From Acholeplasmataceae bacterium (lineage in GTDB: Bacteria; Bacillota_I; Bacilli_A; ML615J-28; CAG-313): a DNA stretch of 34,147 nucleotides. A program made the translations under genes and the position numbers. Under the pieces are notes generated by a model. It worked only from the letters and a program-made list of their open reading frames with translations, searched no databases and was not told the DNA's origin. The stretch spans positions 1 to 34,147 of the forward strand of contig DUPC01000031.1 in the NCBI GenBank assembly GCA_012838545.1, read 5' to 3'. The first letter of the stretch is position 1. Every line of letters begins with the position of its first letter. Of the stretch, positions 14,885 through 23,443 are shown piece by piece.

Positions 14885-16279
14885 TTAAAATTCACAGTTT
14901 TTTGGTGTTCTGGCATACGGAATGACATCGCGAATGTTTTCGACTCCGGTCACATACATAATCAACCGTTCAAATCCCATACCGAAGCCCGCGTGTTTTA
15001 CACCACCGTATTTTCTTAAGTCGATATACCAATCAAGTTCCTCTTTTTTCATTCCGAGTTCTTCCATCCGTTTAATTAACAAATCCAAACGTTCTTCCCT
15101 TTGGGATCCCCCAACCAACTCTCCGGCACCGGGAACCAAATAATCCACTGCTGCTACCGTCTCGTTATCGTCATTCACGCGCATATAGAATGCTTTGATT
15201 TCTTTTGGCCAATCGATAATAAAGACAGGCGCTTTAAAATGGACATCCGTTAAATACTTTTCGTGTTCGGTTGCGAAATCTTGTCCGTGTTCCGGTTCAA
15301 CTTCAAATTTTTGACCGCTCGCTTTTAAGATATCGACAGCTTCTTTATGAGTACATATATTAGCTTTGGATTTTACCAATTCTTCCAGTTGGGCGATTTT
15401 ACCCTGCGCAACAAATTTATCAAAGAAAACCATTTCCTCTTTGGCGTTTTCTAAAATAAATTTAACGATGTATTTAACCATTTCTTCAATTAAAGCGATG
15501 TTGTCGTTCAAATCAGCAAACGCAACTTCCGGTTCAATCATCCAAAACTCGGATGCATGGCGGGTTGTATTGGAGTTTTCTGCCCTGAATGTCGGTCCAA
15601 AAGTATAAACCTTTTTAAACGCTAACGCAAACGTTTCGGCTTCCAATTGGCCGGTAACGGTTAAGTTGACTTTTTTACCAAAGAAATCTTTGGAATAATC
15701 GACTTCTCCGGTTTTGGCTATGCGTTCCAAATCTAGAGTTGTAACTTGAAACATTTGACCTGCGCCTTCTCCATCATTGGAAGTAATTAATGGCGTGTGT
15801 ACATATACAAAACCATTTTCGTTAAAGAACTTATGGATGGCAAACGCAAGCAAACTTCTCACTTTAAACACCGCATGAAACAAATTGGTTCTAGGTCTCA
15901 GGTGCGCATTCTTTCTCAAGAATTCTCTGGTATGCCGTTTTGGTTGAATCGGATAATCTTCCGGGCTGTCGCCTTCAAGTGCAATTTGGTGTGCTTTGAT
16001 TTCAATCGGTTGTGCTTCCTTTGGCGACAAAACGACTTCGCCATCGATGGTTACTGCGCTTCCCACCCGAATTTTGGTTACATCTTGCCAATTGGACAAA
16101 GCATGATCGTAAACAATTTGCATGCTTTCGAAAAACGATCCGTCGTTTAACGCAATAAACCCGAATTCTTTTTGATTTCGGTTGGAACGAACCCAACCTT
16201 CCAAACGCACTTTTTTGCTTACAGCCCCTTGTTTTTCTTTTATTAATTGTTGAATGCTGCTTTTTTGATATTCACTCAT
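14885..16279 (-). CDS. asnS: Asparaginyl-tRNA synthetase
   Basis: 464 aa from the chosen start, matching the class IIb AsnRS size. The N-terminal OB anticodon-binding domain includes VRLEGWVRSNRNQKEFGFIALNDGS. Class II motif 2 reads FGPTFRAENSNTTRHASEFWMIEPE, and motif 3 reads GFGMGFERLIMYVTG, ending in VIPYARTPKNCEF, diagnostic of AsnRS. It charges tRNA-Asn in the cytoplasm. The track's start at 16411 is wrong: its first 44 residues are translated from the T-box leader. ATG 16279 follows AAAAAAGGAGGAAAG directly after the T-box terminator. Regulated by tRNA-Asn charging through that leader. Confidence 0.97.
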   Translation of the reverse strand: MSEYQKSSIQQLIKEKQGAVSKKVRLEGWVRSNRNQKEFGFIALNDGSFFESMQIVYDHALSNWQDVTKIRVGSAVTIDGEVVLSPKEAQPIEIKAHQIALEGDSPEDYPIQPKRHTREFLRKNAHLRPRTNLFHAVFKVRSLLAFAIHKFFNENGFVYVHTPLITSNDGEGAGQMFQVTTLDLERIAKTGEVDYSKDFFGKKVNLTVTGQLEAETFALAFKKVYTFGPTFRAENSNTTRHASEFWMIEPEVAFADLNDNIALIEEMVKYIVKFILENAKEEMVFFDKFVAQGKIAQLEELVKSKANICTHKEAVDILKASGQKFEVEPEHGQDFATEHEKYLTDVHFKAPVFIIDWPKEIKAFYMRVNDDNETVAAVDYLVPGAGELVGGSQREERLDLLIKRMEELGMKKEELDWYIDLRKYGGVKHAGFGMGFERLIMYVTGVENIRDVIPYARTPKNCEF

Positions 16280-16299
16280 TTTCTTTCCTCCTTTTTTAA

Positions 16300-16565
16300 A
16301 AAAAATAGTCCTTAGGAATTGCTTCCTAAGGACGAAAATCTCGCGGTGCCACCTTAGTTCACGATAATTTAAGGAAAATACATATATATTATCGTGCCCT
16401 CGTTTGTCCATAACGCCGGATTAAGCGGGTAGTTCTACTTTCAAGTTTGATTTCTTCTACCACTCCGAGGTGTTTTTCCATTAAGTGTTTCTGTTAAGTT
16501 TCCACTATCCTTAACTCACTGGAAGAAACTTTCTTAATATACTCTTCCTCTTCATCGTTTTGTTT
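16300..16565 (-). ncRNA. T-box riboswitch leader of asnS
   Basis: On the minus strand the leader holds the GAAGAGGAAGAGTA motif of Stem I and an internal loop with AAC triplets (AACAGAAAC), matching an asparagine specifier codon. The T-box sequence AAGGTGGCACCGCGA lies at 16355-16341. A terminator follows: GTCCTTAGGAA / TTCCTAAGGAC with loop GCAA and a TATTTTTTTT tail. CTAAGG before the T-box can pair with CCTTAG of the terminator arm, forming the competing antiterminator. Uncharged tRNA-Asn would favour read-through into asnS. Confidence 0.93.
16308..16333 (-). terminator. T-box regulated terminator before asnS
   Basis: An 11-bp perfect stem with a GCAA tetraloop followed by TATTTTTTTT on the minus strand. 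Its 5' arm overlaps the antiterminator pairing region, as expected of a regulated terminator. Confidence 0.92.
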
Positions 16566-16583
16566 TTATCTTTAGTTATCTGT

Positions 16584-16612
16584 ATTATATGCTTTCTTAA
16601 GCAATATGTCAA
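16584..16612 (-). promoter_or_regulatory. Perfect consensus promoter of asnS T-box transcript
   Basis: TTGACA (16612-16607), 17-bp spacer, TATAAT (16589-16584) on the minus strand, both matching consensus. It begins 12 bp after the mnmE stop; I see no separate terminator for mnmE, so read-through into the T-box leader is possible. Confidence 0.88.
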
Positions 16613-16624
16613 GTCTTTTTTTGT

Positions 16625-17995
16625 TTATTTGCCCAAACAAAACTTGGAGAACAACTCATTGAGAAGCCGATCGGTACGCAATTCACCGATGATTTCGCCT
16701 AAAGAATTCCAGGCAGCTTGAATATATATATCCACAATGTCGATATAAACATCTTCTGCAATCGCTTTTAACGCTTCGTCCAAATTGTTTATAGCTTCGT
16801 TGATTTTCGCGAGTTGACGGGTGTTGCTTATATATGAAACATTAGTTTCGTTGACATCTCGAATCATTACGTATATTTTTATTGCCTCTTCCAACTTTTT
16901 AATATCTTGTTGATTGGTTGCGGAAATTACAATCGAATCGGAAAATTTTTCCGGATCAACCACAAGCGGAAGGTCACTTTTGTTGATTACTTTAAGATGT
17001 TGGCGGTTTTTGACTAATTCAAGTAAATCGTAGTCCATTTTTTCCAGCGGAGCGCTGCCGTCCAAAATCAAAAGAATCAACTCGGCTTCATCAATTTTGC
17101 TTTGGCTTTTGGAAATGCCAATTTTTTCGACTTCGTCGACAGCTTCCCTAATCCCCGCGGTATCAATCAAGTTCAGCATAATGCTTCCAAGAATCAGTTT
17201 TCCTTCCACGATGTCTCTGGTGGTTCCGGGAATCGGCGTTACAATAGCTTTGTCTTCTCTTAACAAGGCATTTAGCAGACTGCTTTTGCCGACATTCGGC
17301 CGGCCGATTATTACGGTTTTTATTCCTTCTTTCAATTTCTTGGCATCGCTTGAATAAGAAAGAATGGTTTTCAATTGATTATATATATCTTTGATTTGGG
17401 GTTTGATTACCGAATTGGTCAATTCTTCCACGTCGTCATATTCGGGATAGTCGATGTTTACCGCAATCGTAGCGATAATATTTAAAAGCTTAACTCGCAA
17501 ATCGTCGATTGTGGCTTTTATGTCCCCCCGAAGACCATAATTGGCAAGCCGAAGGGCGGCCTTGCTTTCTGCATCAATCACATCCATAACGGCTTCCGCT
17601 TTCGTTAAATCGATGCGTCCGTTTAAAAAAGCGCGTTTCGTAAATTCACCCGGCTCTGCAATCCTTGCCCCCTGAAGGGCCAACAGTTCAAATATCTGAT
17701 TGGTTACAAAAATTCCGCCATGACAATTAATTTCCACAATATCTTCTTTTGTGTAAGTTTTGGGTGCCCGATACACCATCACCAAGACTTCGTCGATTAC
17801 TTCATTCGATTGCGGGTCGACGATGTGACCGTAATGAATGGTGTGACTCGGTACCCGGCGCAAATCCTTCTTGCCTTTGAAAACTTTTGACGCAATTTGG
17901 ATTGCTGCGCTACCGCTCATCCTGACAATCGATATGGCCCCTTTGCCCAATGCCGTGGATATTCCTAAAATAGTATCGTTCATCGTTTCTTTCAT
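16625..17995 (-). CDS. mnmE: tRNA modification GTPase MnmE
   Basis: 456 aa, full length. The N-terminal domain starts DTILGISTALGKGAISIVRMSG. The inserted G domain carries G1 GRPNVGKSS, G2 TTRD, G3 DTAGIRE and G4 NKSD. The C-terminus FCLGK contains the catalytic cysteine of the usual C(I/L/V)GK tail. With MnmG it installs 5-carboxymethylaminomethyl-type groups on wobble uridine of certain tRNAs. The start overlaps the rmuC stop as ATGA. The second Met, at codon 5, is an alternative start because GGAG lies very close to the first ATG. In many Bacillota mnmE follows jag; here rmuC and a terminator intervene. Confidence 0.98.
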   Translation of the reverse strand: MKETMNDTILGISTALGKGAISIVRMSGSAAIQIASKVFKGKKDLRRVPSHTIHYGHIVDPQSNEVIDEVLVMVYRAPKTYTKEDIVEINCHGGIFVTNQIFELLALQGARIAEPGEFTKRAFLNGRIDLTKAEAVMDVIDAESKAALRLANYGLRGDIKATIDDLRVKLLNIIATIAVNIDYPEYDDVEELTNSVIKPQIKDIYNQLKTILSYSSDAKKLKEGIKTVIIGRPNVGKSSLLNALLREDKAIVTPIPGTTRDIVEGKLILGSIMLNLIDTAGIREAVDEVEKIGISKSQSKIDEAELILLILDGSAPLEKMDYDLLELVKNRQHLKVINKSDLPLVVDPEKFSDSIVISATNQQDIKKLEEAIKIYVMIRDVNETNVSYISNTRQLAKINEAINNLDEALKAIAEDVYIDIVDIYIQAAWNSLGEIIGELRTDRLLNELFSKFCLGK

Positions 17996-19212
17996 TCTCC
18001 GCTCACTTTTTCTAAGAAGTTTTCTTCATCCATTTTTTCGATTCTTTCAAACCGTTTGATAATCTTATCGTTGGTTGTACTTAATTTGTCGGATTCGTCT
18101 TTGGCTTTTTCAATCGCTTTTCTAACTTGGCCCCAACGTTCGGTGTAACGTTCAAATTCTTTGCTTAGTTTGCGCAATTCTTCAATTATCAAATTGGTGT
18201 TTTGACGGCGTTTATAATCCAATAAGGCAACTTGAATTACCTTAAGCGTAGCTATTAAAGTCGTTGGCGACGTCAAAGCAACATGTTTTTTCTCGGCATA
18301 CGTTACCAATTCCTGTTGATTAGCCAAAATATAATAGTAAACCGCTTCGGACGGAATAAACATTAAAGCGTTACCTATGGTTTCGCCGGGAATAATGTAC
18401 TTTCGGGAAATATCGTCGATATGTTTTTTGACATCGACTTTGAAGTGCGTTTCATAATTCTTTTTATCTGCTGGGGTTATATCAGGTTCATTCATCTTTT
18501 GATAGTTTTCCAAAGGGAATTTTGAATCAATTGCTATATGCCCTTTGTTTTCCGGAGTAAAGATGATAGCATCCACTCTGAAGCCGTTTGTCATTTGGTA
18601 CTGCGTTTGGTATATATCTCCGCTTACCCCAAAGACATTTTCCAAAATAGCGTTCAATTGGAATTCGCCAAAACTTCCGCGTTTGGTCTTGTCCTGTAAA
18701 ATGTCTTGTAGTTGAATAATGTCTTTGGATAATGCTTCAATATTAGTTTGCGCCTGATCAATGACGGCTAATCGTTCCATTACATTGGAAAATGTTGCCG
18801 TTGTTTGTTCAAAACCCGATGCCAAGCGGTTTTCAACGCTCGCGTTTATTTTAGCAAGCTCATCGGAAACAGTTTTTAACATTTGCACCTCGACTTGGCT
18901 AAACTTGTTTTGGATTTCGTATAATTCTTTGGTGGCGTTCGATAAAGTTTGCGCATTCTTTTCCGACAAGTTTTCAAACCTTTGGTCGATAACGGAACGG
19001 GTTTGTTCCAATTGTTGGGTAATATGTTCGTTTGTTTTATGCATGATCTCAAACTGATTTTTATAAAGCGCGCTTTCAATCATGTTTTCAAATTCTTCGG
19101 TTTCTTGGGTTTTGTTTGTCCTAGCTTTTTTTAACAAAAACAAAAGGATAAAAACATTCATTAATAATACTATCCCCAAAATAATGGAAATCATTATTTC
19201 CGGTAAGCTCAT
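17992..19212 (-). CDS. rmuC: DNA recombination protein RmuC
   Basis: 406 aa. One N-terminal membrane helix (residues about 7-28) is followed by a long coiled coil (about 40-180) with TTATFSNVMERLAVIDQAQTNIEALSKDI. The RmuC nuclease-like core includes GSFGEFQLNAILENVF, VDAIIFTPENKGHIAIDSKFPLENYQKM, IPSEAVYYYILA and ALTSPTTLIATLKVI. RmuC limits rearrangements at inverted repeats in E. coli; its PD-(D/E)XK-like core suggests nuclease activity. It sits upstream of mnmE with an ATGA overlap. Start ATG 19212 follows AAAGGAGGTAAG. Confidence 0.96.
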   Translation of the reverse strand: MSLPEIMISIILGIVLLMNVFILLFLLKKARTNKTQETEEFENMIESALYKNQFEIMHKTNEHITQQLEQTRSVIDQRFENLSEKNAQTLSNATKELYEIQNKFSQVEVQMLKTVSDELAKINASVENRLASGFEQTTATFSNVMERLAVIDQAQTNIEALSKDIIQLQDILQDKTKRGSFGEFQLNAILENVFGVSGDIYQTQYQMTNGFRVDAIIFTPENKGHIAIDSKFPLENYQKMNEPDITPADKKNYETHFKVDVKKHIDDISRKYIIPGETIGNALMFIPSEAVYYYILANQQELVTYAEKKHVALTSPTTLIATLKVIQVALLDYKRRQNTNLIIEELRKLSKEFERYTERWGQVRKAIEKAKDESDKLSTTNDKIIKRFERIEKMDEENFLEKVSGE

Positions 19213-19239
19213 ATATCTTACCTCCTTTGTGTTTCTTTA

Positions 19240-19268
19240 ATTATATCACAAGATAGCGCTTTGAATAA
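19240..19268 (-). promoter_or_regulatory. Extended -10 promoter of rmuC-mnmE
   Basis: Minus strand TGATATAAT gives a TGnTATAAT extended -10 (hexamer 19245-19240); the -35 at 17-bp spacing is poor. It is followed closely by AAAGGAGG and the rmuC start. The rest of 19269-19436 shows no other clear feature. Confidence 0.55.
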
Positions 19269-19436
19269 TATTTTTAACACCTTTAAAAATGGAAACACTT
19301 TCACTCTTTAATCAATGGCGCAACCATATTGCCTATGTTATAATTGCTTTTGAAGTCCGAACTAACCCTCGCTCATCTTTTGCTTGGTCTTTTTGGTCTT
19401 CATCCCTAATTATTTTATTTCTCGTTTCTTTTTCAA

Positions 19437-19463
19437 AAAGAGAGGGCTTGATTCCCTCTCTTT
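19437..19463. terminator. Terminator after rpmH-rnpA-yidC-jag operon
   Basis: AAAGAGAGGG / CCCTCTCTTT is a 10-bp perfect stem with a 7-nt loop, immediately after jag on the minus strand. T-rich tracts flank it on both strands (TTTCTTTTTTT on plus, TTTTTG on minus), so it may act in both directions. Confidence 0.8.
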
Positions 19464-19469
19464 CTTTTT

Positions 19470-20093
19470 TTATTTTTTTACCCTTGGTTCGATAATCAAA
19501 TAACGTTCCGGCTCTTCGCCTTCGGAATGCGTCGTGACATCGCGCCATTCAGATAACTTGTTGTGGACGACTTTGCGTTCATAGGCATTCATATAATGAA
19601 GTTTAACCGGAATTTTGGTTTTTGCAACGTCTCTGGCAATTCGCGTGGCCATGCGTTCAAGCTTTTCGTCGCGTTTTTTTCGGTACTCACCGACATCGAC
19701 TTTTACAACAAAACCGGTTTCTTGGTCGCGATCAAAATATTGATTGACAATCAACGAAGCTAATAATTGAAACGCGCTTAATGTTTTGGCTCCTCTGCCG
19801 ATTAAAATGTTGTTTGCTCCGTCGGTTGATACGCTGTACTCAACGACATTGTCGCGCATCTTGCGTTCCACATAGCCCATAATATTGGCGTTTTGTAAAA
19901 AGTTTTCCAAGTAGTCTTTGGCTTTTTTGATTGGATTGGCACCAACCATGACATGAACTTGAATTTCCTCACGGGATACTTCTTCCGGCGTCAATACATC
20001 GAAATACAAATCTTCTTTAGCGATTCCCAATTCCTTGACAGCTAATTCTTCAACTTCTTGCAGACTGTGTCCAACATATATTCTTTCTTTCAC
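19470..20093 (-). CDS. jag: Jag/KhpB RNA-binding protein (SpoIIIJ-associated)
   Basis: 207 aa. The Jag_N domain reads ERIYVGHSLQEVEELAVKELGI. The KH domain carries its GxxG loop as NILIGRGAKTLSAFQLLASLIVNQY (about 115-140), and the C-terminal R3H domain has MNAYERKVVHNKLSEW. KhpB proteins bind RNA with KhpA and influence cell elongation or division in Gram-positives. The gene follows yidC by 11 bp, as in Bacillus (spoIIIJ-jag), and the operon ends with the terminator just downstream. Confidence 0.97.
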   Translation of the reverse strand: MKERIYVGHSLQEVEELAVKELGIAKEDLYFDVLTPEEVSREEIQVHVMVGANPIKKAKDYLENFLQNANIMGYVERKMRDNVVEYSVSTDGANNILIGRGAKTLSAFQLLASLIVNQYFDRDQETGFVVKVDVGEYRKKRDEKLERMATRIARDVAKTKIPVKLHYMNAYERKVVHNKLSEWRDVTTHSEGEEPERYLIIEPRVKK

Positions 20094-20104
20094 TTCTCCA
20101 CCTC

Positions 20105-21619
20105 TTACTTCGCGTGTATATTTCTTAAACGTTCCAGCCGTTCTGCGCTGCGTTTTTGGCCGACATAAGATTGGAACATTGTATATATGTTACCAATCAA
20201 CCAATAAAAACCTAAACCGGCTGCGCTGCTTAAAACAAACATACCCATCATGAGCGTCATGAAATACATCATGTATTTCATGGTTTTTTGGGTTTCGTTT
20301 TGTTGTGCAGCCGCTTGACGGCGATAAGCAGGTATATTGGCTTGCGATTCTTCTTGAAGTTTCTTTTGTTTTCTTTGCAAAATGAATTGGCTTAACATTT
20401 GCGTTCCGACAACCAAAACAGCAAGAACAATTACACCCCACATTTGCAGTGAATCGCCTTGGGTGCGGTCTTTAAACAAATCGATTCCAAAAATCTTGGT
20501 ATTCAAACCTTCAACCCAGTTTGCGGTTCCGCTGACTTCGCCATTAGTGTAAGGCAAACGGGAAATCGCCCGGAATATACTCATAAAGATTGGGAATTGC
20601 AAGAATGGCAACAAACAGCCTCCGATGCCTACTTTATATTTCCGATAGATTGCCGCCATTTCCATTTGTTTGGCTTTTTGCGATTCGGGATCGCTTCTTT
20701 TTTCATATTTAGCTTCCAATTTAGCGAGTTCAGGTTGCATCAATTGCATTTTTAAACTCATATCGTTGGTTCTGGCATATATCGGCCAACCGAGCGTACG
20801 AACCAACAAAGTAGTCAAAATCAAACCGATGACATAATAACCGCCAAGCAATTTGGATAATGTCATTAAAATCCAGCCTACCGGGAACGTAAAGAAATTG
20901 TTAAACAAATGTCCCCAGAAACCATTTCCAAAACCATAGAATTGAATTGGCGCGGGTTGCAAACGATAGCGATCTGTTTGGATGGTGTAAAAATATACTA
21001 CTTCGTAAACATCTTGAGTTGCTTCAAATTCCGCTTCATCAACGGATTGAACGGTAGCTCCGGTACAGCTCGAACCGCTCCGGCGAACTAGCCCCAGCTT
21101 TTTTGCTTCGGTCGTCGTTTCCAATTTGGCCAAATATTTGACTTTGGCTTTATCGATTAATTCTTTTTGATAATCTTCCAATGAGCCTGCTTCAATATAA
21201 TCGTTTATTTGATCAATTGCGCTTTCCTTGGCCGCTTGGAGTTGGCCGCTTTTTACCTCTTGTTTGAATTCTTCTTTATCCGGAACCCGAACGGTAAGGC
21301 TTAACTCTAGTGCAAGCTCGTCAAGTTGCGTCAAAGCATTGTCCAAAAACCCGTCAGGATCAGTGATAGCTTCGTTTGCGAGGATAGCGGTTATCTTGGC
21401 GTAAACACTTGTTTTCGCTTCGTCGTTTTCTTCCGGAACTATTAGATAAGTTCGCAAAAGGGTGCGCGTTTTCTCTATTTGGGTATTTTGGATTTTCGTT
21501 TCTAAATCCTTATAAGTGGTTACCTCTTGCTTTCCACAACTCACCAGGAAAAATACGAAAAAGCCCAAAACAATTGTTATCATTGCATAACGAATCATTT
21601 TACTTCTTTTTGTACTCAT
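20105..21619 (-). CDS. yidC: Membrane protein insertase YidC
   Basis: 504 aa. An N-terminal lipoprotein signal with lipobox LVSC (Cys28) resembles the lipidated SpoIIIJ/YidC of Gram-positives. Residues about 30-215 form an atypical helical, charged extracytoplasmic segment before the five-helix YidC/Oxa1 core: WGHLFNNFFTFPVGWILMTLS, TTLLVRTLGWPIYARTNDMSLKMQLMQPEL, GGCLLPFLQFPIFMSIFRAI and AAGLGFYWLIGNIYTMFQSY. The conserved Arg of the hydrophilic groove is present in LLVRTLGWP. Typical Gram-positive YidC is about 260-310 aa, so this protein has an added N-terminal region of roughly 200 residues. It follows rnpA directly (TAA then ATG). Confidence 0.97.
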   Translation of the reverse strand: MSTKRSKMIRYAMITIVLGFFVFFLVSCGKQEVTTYKDLETKIQNTQIEKTRTLLRTYLIVPEENDEAKTSVYAKITAILANEAITDPDGFLDNALTQLDELALELSLTVRVPDKEEFKQEVKSGQLQAAKESAIDQINDYIEAGSLEDYQKELIDKAKVKYLAKLETTTEAKKLGLVRRSGSSCTGATVQSVDEAEFEATQDVYEVVYFYTIQTDRYRLQPAPIQFYGFGNGFWGHLFNNFFTFPVGWILMTLSKLLGGYYVIGLILTTLLVRTLGWPIYARTNDMSLKMQLMQPELAKLEAKYEKRSDPESQKAKQMEMAAIYRKYKVGIGGCLLPFLQFPIFMSIFRAISRLPYTNGEVSGTANWVEGLNTKIFGIDLFKDRTQGDSLQMWGVIVLAVLVVGTQMLSQFILQRKQKKLQEESQANIPAYRRQAAAQQNETQKTMKYMMYFMTLMMGMFVLSSAAGLGFYWLIGNIYTMFQSYVGQKRSAERLERLRNIHAK

Positions 21620-21967
21620 TTAATTCTCCTCAATATTAATTTTTTGATTGATTTGATTTATCAGCTGGGTTAATTCCTCTTTTAACTGAAGAAACTTTAA
21701 CGTTTTGCTTCCTTCTTTAACAACTATTAATACCGATACATGAGGCAACACGTCCAACAACGGACGCATGATTTCTCTGACAACGCGTTTTGCGTAATTT
21801 CTTTCGACAGCGCTACCGTATTTTTTTCCAACCGAAATGGCATACAGATTGGTTTTTAAATTGTTTTTTTGGTAATACAGTGTAAAACTTGGACTGCTCA
21901 CTCTTTTTCGTCCGCGGACGATTCGGGCAATCTCTTCGTTTCTTTTTAAGCGATAGCGTTTATTCAT
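21620..21967 (-). CDS. rnpA: Ribonuclease P protein component
   Basis: 115 aa, normal for RnpA. It starts MNKRYRLKRNEEIARIVRGRKRVSSPSFTLYY and has the RNR motif in GKKYGSAVERNYAKRVVREIMR. It assists the catalytic RNase P RNA in maturing tRNA 5' ends. The gene lies about 100 bp after rpmH in the conserved rpmH-rnpA-yidC-jag order; the intervening stretch contains a hairpin-like AGACCTCTTCTAAG / CTTGTCACC area but no convincing terminator. Confidence 0.97.
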   Translation of the reverse strand: MNKRYRLKRNEEIARIVRGRKRVSSPSFTLYYQKNNLKTNLYAISVGKKYGSAVERNYAKRVVREIMRPLLDVLPHVSVLIVVKEGSKTLKFLQLKEELTQLINQINQKINIEEN

Positions 21968-22064
21968 TTTTATCCCTCTTTATAAAACAAAAAGACCTCT
22001 TCTAAGTTTTTGGTGACAAGAAGTGGTCTATGTATCGATATTTGGTTGTGTCATAAGTAGAAAA

Positions 22065-22199
22065 TTATGCTGATAAGACTGTGCGACCCTTTAAACGTCT
22101 ACGAGCCAATACCTTTCTTCCTCCGACTGTTGCCATACGAGCACGGAATCCGTGGGTTTTACTGTGTTTTCGTTTGTTAGGTTGATATGTTCTTTTCAT
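22065..22199 (-). CDS. rpmH: 50S ribosomal protein L34
   Basis: 44 aa, absent from the ORF track because of its size. The minus-strand frame starts at ATG 22199 after AGGAGGTG, reads [20 protein letters not shown] and ends KGRTVLSA then TAA at 22065. This matches L34 along its whole length, including the [15 protein letters not shown] core. First gene of the rpmH-rnpA-yidC-jag operon, behind a perfect consensus promoter. Confidence 0.99.
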   Translation of the reverse strand: MKRTYQPNKRKHSKTHGFRARMATVGGRKVLARRRLKGRTVLSA

Positions 22200-22229
22200 T
22201 TGAGCACCTCCTATAAACCATGCTTGTAT

Positions 22230-22258
22230 ATTATACATGAATGGGTGGTCTTTGTCAA
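22230..22258 (-). promoter_or_regulatory. Perfect consensus promoter of rpmH operon
   Basis: TTGACA (22258-22253), 17-bp spacer, TATAAT (22235-22230) on the minus strand. Both boxes match consensus, as expected for a ribosomal protein gene. Confidence 0.88.
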
Positions 22259-22363
22259 CGAATTGATTACTTTTTTATTTTTGCCCGCCTTTGGGTTCGC
22301 ATTTTTATTATTATTTCCCAAAAACAATCTGTTAAACTGCAAAAAAATTAATAAACCACTTTT

Positions 22364-23374
22364 TTAATATGTTTTTATCTTTTGATAGTCAACCCATGCT
22401 TTGGTTATGATTTCTTGGTTGTCGCTTCCCAAAACTTTTGCGATAACGTAAATTTTGGAGATATTATATATTTTGTTGATTTCGACATAATTGGTCGAAG
22501 GCATAATAGTTGATTGATTGACGCATCCGTAATAGGAGTCGATTAAAAGATAATCGCTGAAATATTCTTCGGTATCAGTCGGATGGTTTGCCACTTGGGC
22601 ATAGATTTCGACAATCATGTGCTTCATGGAAATACCATCGATTGATTTTGCGGTCAAATAAGTGCGGATTCTATCGCTTGTTTCGCCGCTAACGCGTCTT
22701 TCGATTCGTAAATCGAACAATTCGCCTTCATTAACCAAATAACCTTTTTTGCCTGCGGTTTCGTTGTCGATCAAACGTTCCTCAAAAGAATCAAATTCAA
22801 TATTATCCAAATCTAACGCTTCTACCTGATAGGTAAAGTTTTTAAAATCGGATTTGCCGGTTTCATTGTTTCGGATTTCATAATAAATACTTACATACAG
22901 TTTTATGGGTTTATTGTCTAATTTACTGTATTCTTCGGTTTTTTCGTCGTAATCGTTGCTGGTTTTGCCTAGATTGGACCAAGAAGCAAAACTCGCCGAA
23001 GTATTGCTCCAGGTACTCGCTTTGCCTTCTTTATATAATAGGTTGCCTTCGGCTGTAACAGCGGTCAAAAATCCGTGTACGTTAACAACCATGGCGCTCG
23101 AATCTTTTTTCGTTAAATACATAAATACATCCCAAAAGGAGTGTTCTTTGTTTTTGTCGGCATCATCCGTACTCGGAATATACCTCTTTTCGCGTTTTTT
23201 TAGGGTAACCATTAAATTTTCGTCATAGGGGGTTGTGGCGTAGTCTTGATAATTGGCATCGATTGCAGGTTGAAACAAAACGTTCAATAACACAATTAGC
23301 GTTGCCAATGCAACCGTGTACACTACTAAAACCAAAACTTTTACTTTTACGCTCAATTGCGAAAATTTATGCAT
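22364..23374 (-). CDS. Uncharacterised membrane-anchored protein beside oriC
   Basis: 336 aa, not recognised. One N-terminal hydrophobic helix (residues about 10-31, VKVLVLVVYTVALATLIVLLNVLF) is followed by a large presumably extracytoplasmic domain with many charged residues and beta-like stretches (PIKLYVSIYYEIRN, MKHMIVEIYAQVA, YVEINKIYNISKIYVIAKVLG). There is no lipobox and no second helix. It is transcribed alone, divergently from dnaA, from its own promoter inside the origin region. It resembles the 346-aa protein at 12926 in general layout (membrane anchor plus large domain), but I see no convincing sequence similarity. Function unknown. Confidence 0.85.
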   Translation of the reverse strand: MHKFSQLSVKVKVLVLVVYTVALATLIVLLNVLFQPAIDANYQDYATTPYDENLMVTLKKREKRYIPSTDDADKNKEHSFWDVFMYLTKKDSSAMVVNVHGFLTAVTAEGNLLYKEGKASTWSNTSASFASWSNLGKTSNDYDEKTEEYSKLDNKPIKLYVSIYYEIRNNETGKSDFKNFTYQVEALDLDNIEFDSFEERLIDNETAGKKGYLVNEGELFDLRIERRVSGETSDRIRTYLTAKSIDGISMKHMIVEIYAQVANHPTDTEEYFSDYLLIDSYYGCVNQSTIMPSTNYVEINKIYNISKIYVIAKVLGSDNQEIITKAWVDYQKIKTY

Positions 23375-23396
23375 AATTCTTCACCTCAATATTGAA

Positions 23397-23425
23397 ATTA
23401 TACCATAACAGCCCTTTGTTTGCAA
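23397..23425 (-). promoter_or_regulatory. Promoter of the oriC-adjacent orphan gene
   Basis: Minus strand TTGCAA (23425-23420), 17-bp spacer ending TGG, TATAAT (23402-23397), giving a perfect extended -10. It is 19 bp from the first DnaA box, so DnaA binding could influence it. Confidence 0.7.
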
Positions 23426-23443
23426 GCAATCCATGATATAAAG

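Noticed and set aside
16280-16411. N-terminal 44-residue extension of AsnRS in the ORF track
   Set aside because: This DNA is the T-box leader and terminator; the real ATG follows AAAGGAGG at 16279.
22260-22363. GCGAACCC/GGCGGGC-like pairing as terminator for the orphan gene
   Set aside because: The stem is short and imperfect and lacks a following T run on the minus strand.
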